A stretch of 64,000 nucleotides of DNA, from NCBI GenBank assembly GCA_023387735.1, contig JAEWHP010000002.1, forward strand, positions 310,001 to 374,000, given 5' to 3'. The notes beneath the pieces are model-generated. The model worked only from the letters and a program-made list of their open reading frames with translations. It did not search any database and had not been told where the DNA came from. The position numbers and the translations under genes were made by a program. Origin of the DNA: Pseudomonadota bacterium (GTDB taxonomy: Bacteria > Pseudomonadota > Alphaproteobacteria > Rhizobiales > Xanthobacteraceae). Positions within the stretch are counted from its first letter, which is position 1, and each line of letters begins with the position of its first letter. Below, piece by piece: positions 39,054 to 46,721 of this stretch.

Positions 39054-39401
39054 ATGAAAATAGATAGCGAGCAAATGCAGTCTGCCGCCGACGTTGCGAG
39101 TGATCTGCTCAAGGCCATGGCCAACCGCCACCGCCTGCTGATCCTGTGCCAGTTGATCGACGGCGAGCGTTCGGTCGGCGAACTCGCTGCGTTCCTCGGC
39201 CTGCGGGATTCCACGGTATCGCAGCATCTTGCGATCCTTCGTCGCGACGATCTGGTCGATGCGCGCCGCGACGGCCAGACCATCTGGTATTCGATCAGCA
39301 GCGAGCCGGCGCGTGATCTGGTCGAGGTGCTGTATCGCTCTTTCTGCAAGCCGGGTGCCGGCCGTTCGAAGCCTGACACGGCGCGCCGCCGCAAGAGTTG
39401 A
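39054..39401 (+). CDS. bigR: ArsR-family repressor of the BigR/SqrR persulfide-sensing type
   Basis: A 115-residue winged-helix repressor. The DNA-recognition helix reads DSTVSQHLAILR (about residues 52-63). It has two cysteines, C32 (LLILCQLI) and C98 (YRSFCKPG), 66 residues apart. BigR of Agrobacterium and Xylella uses C42 and C108, also 66 apart, forming a disulfide or tetrasulfide with sulfane sulfur that releases DNA. The metal-binding CVC motif of true arsenic sensors is absent. The ATG at 39054 follows the operator; the longer upstream frame would read through the promoter. Confidence 0.9.
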   Translation: MKIDSEQMQSAADVASDLLKAMANRHRLLILCQLIDGERSVGELAAFLGLRDSTVSQHLAILRRDDLVDARRDGQTIWYSISSEPARDLVEVLYRSFCKPGAGRSKPDTARRRKS

Positions 39402-39463
39402 CCCACATCAACGGCAATGAATTTGCCGGCGCTCTAATGATCAAGATGGTTCGGAGTAGTTTC

Positions 39464-40486
39464 ATGTTCTCCCTGTGCAAGAAGTCCTCGCTGCCCGCAT
39501 TCGGCGCGCTTCTGCTCGCGATCACCGGCGTGCCGTCCACGCCGGTGCGCGCGGCAGAAGAGGTCTTCGTGGTGAAATCGTCGACGGTGCCGGACCAGAA
39601 GGCGGTGTTCGCGACAATCGAAAGCCGGCGCGTCGTCCCGGGTCGCAGCCGGATCGGCGGCACCGTCGCCGCGATCGCGGTCAGGGAAGGCGACCATGTC
39701 GAACTCGGCCAGGTCATCGCCACGGTCGGCGACGACAAGCTCGCGCTGCAGATGAAGGCGCTCGATGCGCAGATCGCAGGCCTCGAAGCCCAGGTGGCGC
39801 AGGCGCAAATCGACCTGACGCGCGCCGAAGACCTGTTCCAGAAGGGAATCGCGCCGAAGACACGGCTGGACGAGGCGCGCACGGCGTCCAACGTCGCCGC
39901 CAATGCGATGCGCGCGCGCACCGCGGAGCGTTCGGTGATCCAGCAGCAGCTCACCGAGGGCAATGTATTGGCGCCGGCGGCCGGCCGCGTGCTCAAGGTC
40001 CCGCTCACCGCGGGGACCGTGGTCATGCCGGGTGATCCCGTGGCCCTGATTGCCGAGCAGAATTTCGTGGTCCGGCTCAAGGTGCCGGAGCGGCACGCCA
40101 AGTCGATGAAGGCAGGCGATCCGATCCGCATCGATGGGGACGATCTCGGGACAGCCGCACCGCGCTTCGGCAAGATCAGCCTGGTCTATCCGCAGATCGA
40201 GGAGGGGCGCGTCGTCGCCGATGCCGTCGTCGAGGGTCTCGAAGACTACTTCGTCAACGAGCGTGTCAGGGTCTGGATTGCGGCCGGTGCGCGTCCCGCC
40301 TATGTGATACCCGCGCGTTTCATCACCACCCGCTTCGGCCTCGACTATGTCCGGGTCCGCACCGCCGGTAACGTCGATGTCGATGTTCCGGTTCAGCGCG
40401 GCCGGCCGGCGCCGCGGCCGGACATGCCGGATGGCATCGAAATCCTGTCCGGCCTGCAGAACTCCGACCGGTTGGTGCGGTCGTGA
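39464..40486 (+). CDS. RND efflux periplasmic adaptor protein
   Basis: A 340-residue membrane-fusion protein linking an RND pump to an outer-membrane channel. A signal peptide covers about residues 1-30 (ends VRA). The lipoyl-like halves are GGTVAAIAVREGDHVELGQV and EGNVLAPAAGRVLKVPL, flanking a coiled-coil hairpin rich in Ala/Gln. Start choice: ATG at 39464 has GGAG 8 bases upstream; earlier in-frame codons (39398, 39437, 39446) lack one. No outer-membrane factor gene is nearby. Its stop overlaps the next gene's GTG (GTGA). Confidence 0.9.
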   Translation: MFSLCKKSSLPAFGALLLAITGVPSTPVRAAEEVFVVKSSTVPDQKAVFATIESRRVVPGRSRIGGTVAAIAVREGDHVELGQVIATVGDDKLALQMKALDAQIAGLEAQVAQAQIDLTRAEDLFQKGIAPKTRLDEARTASNVAANAMRARTAERSVIQQQLTEGNVLAPAAGRVLKVPLTAGTVVMPGDPVALIAEQNFVVRLKVPERHAKSMKAGDPIRIDGDDLGTAAPRFGKISLVYPQIEEGRVVADAVVEGLEDYFVNERVRVWIAAGARPAYVIPARFITTRFGLDYVRVRTAGNVDVDVPVQRGRPAPRPDMPDGIEILSGLQNSDRLVRS

Positions 40487-43400
40487 AGCTCGGATTTTCC
40501 GGTTGGTTGACCAAGGCGACCATCCAGTCGCCGTTGACCCCGCTGTTTCTGCTGGCGGCTCTCGCCGCAGGGCTCGTCGCGCTGATCACCATCCCGCGCG
40601 AGGAGGAGCCGCAGATCAGCGTGCCGATGGTCGACATCACGGTGCGCGCCGACGGCCTGAAGGCGCCGGATGCCGTCGAACTGGTGACCAAGCCGCTTGA
40701 GACGATCGTCAAGGCGATCGACGGCGTCGAACATACCTACAGCCAGACCCAGGACGACCGCGTCATGGTGACGGCGCGCTTCCTCGTCGGTACCAAGGCC
40801 GACGAAGCCATCCTGCGGGTCCATGAGAAGGTCCGCGCCAACATCGACCGGATTCCCGTTGGTATCCCGGAGCCGCTGATCGTCGGCCGCGGGATCAACG
40901 ATGTCGCGATCATGGTGGTGACGCTGTCGCCGAAGCCGGCGGCCGCCCAGCGCTATTCGGACAAGGACCTGTTCGACCTCGCGGAAAAACTTCGTTCCGA
41001 ACTGAGCAAGGTCGATAATGTCGGCCTGACCTACATCGTCGGTGGCGATGCGCAGCAGATCCGTGTCGAGCCCGATCCGGAAAAGCTCGCGCTCCATGGG
41101 GTCACGCTGCAGCAATTGCTGGCCAAGGTGCGCGACGCCAACCGCTCGTTCCAGGCCGGCCGGGTCCGTGATGCCGGGCAGACCCGCACGATCGTCGCGG
41201 GGCAGACCTTGTCGGGCGTGCCCGACATCGGGCTGCTGCTGCTGACAACCCGCGACAATCGCCCGGTGTATGTGCGCGACGTCGCCCGGGTCGTGCTGGG
41301 GCCATCGCCGGTCGAACACCGCGTCTGGAACGTGTCAGAGCACGACAAGGGCTCGTGGAAAACGGCGCCCGCGATCAGCGTGGCGATCGCCAAGCGCGCC
41401 GGCGCCAACGCGGTTGTCGTGGCGGAAGATCTCCGCGCGCGGATCGCAGCACTCGAGGGCCGGCTGATTCCGGCCGATGTCGCTGCGACCGTTACCCGCG
41501 ACTATGGCGAGACCGCCAACGAAAAAGCCAACGAACTGCTGTTCCACCTCGGCCTCGCCACCGTCTCCATCGTGGTCCTGATCGCCTTCGCGATCGGCTG
41601 GCGCGAGGCCGTGGTGACGCTCGTGGTGATTCCCACCACGATCCTGCTGACGCTGTTTGCGGCCAACATCATGGGCTACACCATCAACCGCGTCAGCCTG
41701 TTCGCGCTGATCTTCTCGATCGGCATCCTGGTCGACGACGCGATCGTGGTGGTGGAGAACATCGCGCGGCATTGGGCGATGCGGGATGGCCGTCCGCGGC
41801 TGCAGGCCGCCATCGAGGCGGTGGCCGAGGTTGGTAATCCGACGATCCTGGCGACGCTGACCGTGATCGCGGCGCTGCTGCCGATGCTGTTCGTGTCGGG
41901 CCTGATGGGCCCCTACATGGCACCGATCCCGGCGAACGCCTCCGCTGCCATGCTGTTCTCGTTCTTTGTCGCGATGGTGATCGCCCCGTGGCTGATGCTG
42001 AAGCTGCACCGCGGCGGCGAGGCCTCGCAGGCGCATGCGGCGTCACATGACGAAGGCTGGCTCGGCCGGCTGTACCGGAAGGTCGCCGCCCCCGTCATTC
42101 GTACCCGCCGCTCGTCCTGGATATTCCTGGTTTCCGTCGGTGTCGCGACGCTGCTGGTAATGGGCCTGTTCTATACCAGGAGCGTGACGGTGAAGCTGCT
42201 GCCGTTCGACAACAAATCGGAGATCGCGGTCGTCGCCGATCTGCCGGAAGGCGCGACGCTGGAGGACACCGAGCGGGTGCTGCTGGCTGCGGCCGAGATT
42301 GCCCGGCAATTGCCGGAGGTGACGTCGGTGCAGGTCTATGCCGGCACCGCGGCACCGTTCAATTTCAACGGTCTGGTGCGGCACTATTATCTGCGCGCGG
42401 CGCCGGAACTCGGCGAACTGCAGGTCAATCTCGCCGCGCGCGGCGACCGTTCACGCGCCAGCCACGTCATTGCGCTCGAACTGCGAGAGAAGTTGAAGGC
42501 GCTCGCAACGCCCGAGGGGACCTCTATAAAGGTGGTGGAGGTGCCTCCCGGCCCGCCCGTCATGGCGACCCTGCTCGCCGAGATCTACGGCCCGGATTCG
42601 GCGACCCGCCGCGCCGTCATGAACGAAACCAGGAAGATATTCGCATCAGTGCCCTTCATCGTCGACGTCGACGATTCGGCCGGGCAACCGCGGCCGCGGC
42701 TGCGGCTGTCGATCGACCAGGACCGTCTGGAATTCTTCGGCGTCGAGCAGAAGGACGTCTACGACACGATCGAGATGCTGTTCGGCGGACTGACCGTCGG
42801 CTATTCCCACCGCGGCGAGGATCGCAATCCGATCGCGATCACGGTCCGGCTGCCGAAGAGCGATCTCGCCTGGACGGAAGCGCTCAAATCGACCCCGGTT
42901 CCCGCCAACACGGTGCCGGGCGGCAAGACCGTGGTCGAGCTTGGCGAGGTGGTGCGGGCATCGACCGAGGCCGGTTCTCCGGTCATCTTTCGCCGTGACG
43001 GCCGGTTCGCCGATATGGTGATGGCCGAACTGGCGGGGAGCTACGAAGCGCCGATCTACGGCATGCTGGAGGTCGCCCGCCGTATCGACGCGCACCCATG
43101 GGGCGATCTGCCCAAACCCACCGTCAGCCTGCACGGCCAGCCCACGGATGAAACCAGGCCGACGCTGCTGTGGGACGGCGAATGGGAAATCACCTACGTC
43201 ACGTTCCGCGACATGGGGGCGGCATTCGCGATCGCGATCGTCGGAATCTACATCCTGGTCGTCGCACAGTTCGGCAGTTTCAAGCTGCCGCTCGTGATCC
43301 TGACGCCGATTCCGCTGACCCTGATCGGCATTCTGATCGGCCACTGGCTGTTTGCCGCGCCGTTCACCGCGACTTCCATGATCGGGTTTATCGCGCTCGC

Positions 43401-43701
43401 GGGCATCATCGTGCGGAACTCGATCCTCCTGGTGGACTTTATCCGTCACGCCGCCGTCGGCAACAGCCTGCGCGAACGGCTGCTCGAAGCAGGGGCTGTG
43501 CGCTTCAAACCCATCATCCTGACGGCGCTCGCCGCGATGATCGGAGCAGCCACGATTCTGCCGGACCCGATCTTTCAGGGGCTCGCCATCTCGCTGCTGT
43601 TCGGGCTCGCGTCGTCGACCTTGCTTACCGTGCTGGTGATTCCGGCAATCTATATCGCGCTTCGGGATGACCGGAGGCCAATGAAACAGGCAGATGGATA
43701 G
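40483..43701 (+). CDS. RND efflux transporter permease
   Basis: A 1072-residue AcrB-type inner-membrane pump with 12 membrane segments in two halves separated by large periplasmic loops. The proton relay Asp pair of TM4 is in GILVDDAIVVVENIARHW. The duplicated half shows GFIALAGIIVRNSILLVDF near TM10. Starts at GTG overlapping the adaptor stop. The substrate is unknown. It belongs to the AcrB/D/F (HAE) group rather than the heavy-metal CusA group, since the metal-binding Met trio is not apparent. Sits inside the BigR-linked operon, which suggests sulfur-related or thiol-adduct cargo (inference). Confidence 0.93.
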   Translation: MKLGFSGWLTKATIQSPLTPLFLLAALAAGLVALITIPREEEPQISVPMVDITVRADGLKAPDAVELVTKPLETIVKAIDGVEHTYSQTQDDRVMVTARFLVGTKADEAILRVHEKVRANIDRIPVGIPEPLIVGRGINDVAIMVVTLSPKPAAAQRYSDKDLFDLAEKLRSELSKVDNVGLTYIVGGDAQQIRVEPDPEKLALHGVTLQQLLAKVRDANRSFQAGRVRDAGQTRTIVAGQTLSGVPDIGLLLLTTRDNRPVYVRDVARVVLGPSPVEHRVWNVSEHDKGSWKTAPAISVAIAKRAGANAVVVAEDLRARIAALEGRLIPADVAATVTRDYGETANEKANELLFHLGLATVSIVVLIAFAIGWREAVVTLVVIPTTILLTLFAANIMGYTINRVSLFALIFSIGILVDDAIVVVENIARHWAMRDGRPRLQAAIEAVAEVGNPTILATLTVIAALLPMLFVSGLMGPYMAPIPANASAAMLFSFFVAMVIAPWLMLKLHRGGEASQAHAASHDEGWLGRLYRKVAAPVIRTRRSSWIFLVSVGVATLLVMGLFYTRSVTVKLLPFDNKSEIAVVADLPEGATLEDTERVLLAAAEIARQLPEVTSVQVYAGTAAPFNFNGLVRHYYLRAAPELGELQVNLAARGDRSRASHVIALELREKLKALATPEGTSIKVVEVPPGPPVMATLLAEIYGPDSATRRAVMNETRKIFASVPFIVDVDDSAGQPRPRLRLSIDQDRLEFFGVEQKDVYDTIEMLFGGLTVGYSHRGEDRNPIAITVRLPKSDLAWTEALKSTPVPANTVPGGKTVVELGEVVRASTEAGSPVIFRRDGRFADMVMAELAGSYEAPIYGMLEVARRIDAHPWGDLPKPTVSLHGQPTDETRPTLLWDGEWEITYVTFRDMGAAFAIAIVGIYILVVAQFGSFKLPLVILTPIPLTLIGILIGHWLFAAPFTATSMIGFIALAGIIVRNSILLVDFIRHAAVGNSLRERLLEAGAVRFKPIILTALAAMIGAATILPDPIFQGLAISLLFGLASSTLLTVLVIPAIYIALRDDRRPMKQADG

Positions 43702-43710
43702 GAATGCGAC

Positions 43711-44613
43711 ATGACAACATCGCGTGCAGCCCCGCAGATCAGGGCGTTCTTCGATCAGGCGACCAACACCATCAGCTATCTGGTGTCCGATCCGGTTACC
43801 CGCCGCGCCGCGGTCATCGATCCCGTGCTCGACTTCGATCAGCGCGACGGCACCGTCGACGTGCGTTCGGTGGAGGCCATTCTGGCCGCGGCGAACGAGG
43901 ACGGGCTTGCGATCGAGTGGGTCCTCGAGACCCATGCGCATGCCGATCATCTCTCCGGTGCGCCCTACATCAAGTCGAAGACCGGTGCGCGGATCGGCAT
44001 CGGCGAGCACATCAAGGACGTGCAGCGAATCTTCCGCCCCGTGTTCAATGCCGAAGACCTGCGTGCCGACGGCAGCGATTTCGACTGGCTGTTCGCGGAC
44101 GGTGAGACCTTCAGCATCGGCGAGCTTGTCGTCGAGGTCCTGCACACGCCGGGCCACACGCCGGCGGACATTTCGTACAAGATCGGCGATGCCGTGTTCG
44201 TCGGCGACACGCTGTTCATGCCCGACTACGGCACCGCGCGCGCAGACTTTCCGGGCGGGGACGCCCATCAACTCTATCAATCGATCCAGCGGCTGCTGAA
44301 GCTGCCCGACGAAACGCGGCTGTTCATGTGCCACGACTACAAGGCGCCCGGCCGCGACCAATACAAGTGGGAGACCACGGTGCGGGACGAGCGCGAGCAC
44401 AACGTCCATCTTCGCGGCGGCGTCACCGAAGACGCGTTCGTCGCGATGCGACAGTCGCGCGATGCGACGCTGTCCGCGCCGACGCTGTTGCTGCCGTCAA
44501 TTCAGGTCAACATCCGCGCCGGCCGGTTTCCCAAGGCCGAGAGCAACGGCGTGCATTATCTGCAGTTGCCGGTTCGTCCTCGCACCGGTGCCGAGACCGC
44601 GGTCATCTCCTGA
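43711..44613 (+). CDS. blh: Persulfide dioxygenase, ETHE1/Blh-type metallo-beta-lactamase-fold enzyme
   Basis: A 300-residue MBL-fold protein. The metal motif is THAHADHLSGA (about residues 71-81), with HTPGHTPADIS and the GDTLF / D-rich strand. It lacks the rhodanese domain that occurs in some fusions. ETHE1/Blh enzymes oxidise glutathione persulfide, made from SQR product, to sulfite. Only 9 bases separate it from the RND gene, so it is the last gene of the bigR-RND-blh operon. Blh is the classic partner of BigR. Confidence 0.9.
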   Translation: MTTSRAAPQIRAFFDQATNTISYLVSDPVTRRAAVIDPVLDFDQRDGTVDVRSVEAILAAANEDGLAIEWVLETHAHADHLSGAPYIKSKTGARIGIGEHIKDVQRIFRPVFNAEDLRADGSDFDWLFADGETFSIGELVVEVLHTPGHTPADISYKIGDAVFVGDTLFMPDYGTARADFPGGDAHQLYQSIQRLLKLPDETRLFMCHDYKAPGRDQYKWETTVRDEREHNVHLRGGVTEDAFVAMRQSRDATLSAPTLLLPSIQVNIRAGRFPKAESNGVHYLQLPVRPRTGAETAVIS

Positions 44614-44632
44614 GGCGGGCCAGGCGCCGCCT

Positions 44633-45607
44633 CTAACCATTGCCCGGCAGCATCGCATTGCTGGGTGTCCGGCGATCGGTGATCTGCAGGCCGAACAGGC
44701 TGCCGATCAGCTCGACGGCGACGCGCGCGGTGCGGCCGCGCTCGTCGAGAAACGGATTGAGCTCGACGATATCGACCGAGCGCACCAGGCCGGAATCGTG
44801 CAGCAGCTCCATGATCAGATGCGCTTCGCGATAGGTCGCGCCGCCCGGCACCGTGGTGCCGACGCCGGGGGCCACCGCGGGATCGAGGAAGTCGACGTCG
44901 AAGCTGACATGCAGCACGCCGTTCTGTGCCCGCACACGCTCGATGACTTTTCGGATCAGCACGGCGACGCCGAACTCGTCGATCGCGCGCATGTCGGCGA
45001 TGGCGACGCGGCGCTCGAACACCAGCTTCTTCTCCTCCGGATCGATCGAGCGGATGCCGAACAGGTCGAGCCTTTCGGGGCCAATCGAGGCGCGCGGCTC
45101 CTTGCCGAGCAGCCGGTCGAGCCCGGGCTCGCCGCACAGGAACGCCGCCGACATGCCGTGCATGTTGCCGGTTTCCGTCGTCTTCGGCGTGTTGTAGTCG
45201 GCATGGGCGTCGAGCCACAGCACGAACAGTGGCCGGCCTTTTTCGCGCCAGTAACGCGCGACTCCGTTCACCGATCCCATCGACAGCGAATGATCGCCCC
45301 CCAGGAATATTGGAATGGCGCCAGAGCGCGCCAGCAGGAAGGAGCGCTTGCTCAGCGCACGGATCCATCCCTTGATCTCGTCGTAGAATTTGGCGTTGGC
45401 CGGCGGCGATCCCTCGGGGGTCTCGATGCTGGAGGGCGCCATGTCGCCATGATCCTCGACGGTGAAGCCGAGTTGGCCTAGGATGCGGCCGATACCTGCG
45501 GTTCGCAGCGCCGCCGGTCCCATCAGGGTGCCGGGCTGGGAGGCGCCGATCTCGATGGGGATGCCGAGCAGGGCGATCTTTGGTCGGCTGGCATCGGGTT
45601 CGGACAT
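44633..45607 (-). CDS. rocF: Arginase
   Basis: A 324-residue binuclear-Mn ureohydrolase converting arginine to ornithine and urea. Metal motifs are GGDHSLSMGS, LWLDAHADYNTP (three ligands) and SFDVDFLDPAVAPGVGT. GTLMGPAALRTAG near the N-terminus and the loop NMHGM support true arginase over agmatinase. A start at 45607 is supported by GGTTCCGCCGC weakly; the family N-terminus fits. It is convergent with blh, with no arginine-import or urease genes in view. Confidence 0.94.
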   Translation of the reverse strand: MSEPDASRPKIALLGIPIEIGASQPGTLMGPAALRTAGIGRILGQLGFTVEDHGDMAPSSIETPEGSPPANAKFYDEIKGWIRALSKRSFLLARSGAIPIFLGGDHSLSMGSVNGVARYWREKGRPLFVLWLDAHADYNTPKTTETGNMHGMSAAFLCGEPGLDRLLGKEPRASIGPERLDLFGIRSIDPEEKKLVFERRVAIADMRAIDEFGVAVLIRKVIERVRAQNGVLHVSFDVDFLDPAVAPGVGTTVPGGATYREAHLIMELLHDSGLVRSVDIVELNPFLDERGRTARVAVELIGSLFGLQITDRRTPSNAMLPGNG

Positions 45608-45695
45608 GCGGCGGAACCTCCAATGAAGTCGCAGGCGGCCACAGCGACAGCGGCCTGACCTACCCTACATGAGATTCGCGACGCGCTGACGTCCC

Positions 45696-46514
45696 TTACA
45701 CCTTGAAATAGGCGATCTGTGTCGTGGTCGCGAGCAGGCGTCCCGAGGGCGACCACAATTCGCCGTGCTGGTCGCCATAGCTCCGGTGGAAGATCCTGGC
45801 GTCGGCGGTCGCCAGCACGCGGGTGATATCCTCGGCTGCCAGCTCTTCCGCGGAGGTGTGGAAATAGGTCGTGATCGATACCGTGCCGAACGGGATCAGT
45901 TCGCGTCGCGCCAGGAATACCCGGCCGAAGAACGCATCCGACATCGACATCAGCGACAGCATGTCGATCCTGCGTGGCGTGTGGTCGGCGATCCATTGCT
46001 TGGAGTATGCGTCGAGCGGCTCCGCCGCAGGCGAGCCATAGAAACTCGGCTCGCCCTCGACGAACCGGAAATCATACTGGTGCGTCCACGTCATCGGCGT
46101 GCGCGGAAACGAACGGGCCTGCTCGAACGGGATGGCATCGGGAAACGTCGCCTGCTGGTGCGACCAGGAGGGGCGGCGCTCGGCGAAGACGGCGGTCGCC
46201 AGCGTCGCGACGTCGCCGCCGTTCTGCGTCATTTCCACCGACCAATGCTGGCTCGAGCGGTTGGCCTTGACCAGCCGCACGTCGAGATCGAACGGGCCTT
46301 CCGCCACCGGCGCGCAGAAATTCACGGTGAGCGCCAGCGGATCGCCGGCGCGCTGCGGATGCTCGATCAGCGCCCGCATGACGGTCGCAGCCGTGCAGCC
46401 GCCGAACGGGCCGACAAAGGCCCAGTAGTCCGGGCTGGTCTTGCCCTGCCAGCAGCTATCGCCGGCGGTGACTTGGGTGGCGACGTCGAACAGGTGAGGG
46501 GTTTGGGTGGGCAT
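45696..46514 (-). CDS. Acyl-CoA thioesterase, double-hotdog (TesB-like) family
   Basis: A 272-residue thioesterase-superfamily protein. Pattern: WAFVGPFGGCTAATVMRALI in the first hotdog, LTVNFCAPVAEGPFDLDVRL, and a second hotdog with DMLSLMSMSDAFFGRVF. The C-terminal HGELWSPSGRLLATTTQIAYF is the family end. The acyl substrate is unknown. A single gene. Confidence 0.85.
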   Translation of the reverse strand: MPTQTPHLFDVATQVTAGDSCWQGKTSPDYWAFVGPFGGCTAATVMRALIEHPQRAGDPLALTVNFCAPVAEGPFDLDVRLVKANRSSQHWSVEMTQNGGDVATLATAVFAERRPSWSHQQATFPDAIPFEQARSFPRTPMTWTHQYDFRFVEGEPSFYGSPAAEPLDAYSKQWIADHTPRRIDMLSLMSMSDAFFGRVFLARRELIPFGTVSITTYFHTSAEELAAEDITRVLATADARIFHRSYGDQHGELWSPSGRLLATTTQIAYFKV

Positions 46515-46600
46515 GAAGTTCTCCGGATACTGCCGTGCAGTATCACTGCTATCCCGTAGACTTCAATGACGCAGGAGGTAACGGCATCCCTTCGGCAGAC

Positions 46601-46716
46601 CTCATCCTGAGGAGCAGGCAAAGCCTGCGTCTCGAAGGATAAAGCCGAGCCCCAACGTCTGGGCGCCTCGGGCTCTCATGGTTCGAGACGGCTTTGCGCC
46701 TCCTCACCATGAGGAG
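46601..46716. repeat. Intergenic repeat family E, copy 2
   Basis: Shares CTCATCCTGAGG, GTCTCGAAGGAT, CATGGTTCGAGACGG and CCTCACCATGAGG with the copy at 29686. It ends 5 bases before the glgP stop codon, and lies between the thioesterase start and glgP, on whose 3' end it could act as a terminator. Confidence 0.88.
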
Positions 46717-46721
46717 CGTTG

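Noticed and set aside
41335..42036. Minus-strand frames inside the RND pump gene
   Set aside because: Composition is that of reverse-frame shadows and no start signals are seen.
42646..44409. A 587-codon minus-strand open frame opposite the RND pump and blh
   Set aside because: Spans two unrelated real genes, which only a chance frame would do.
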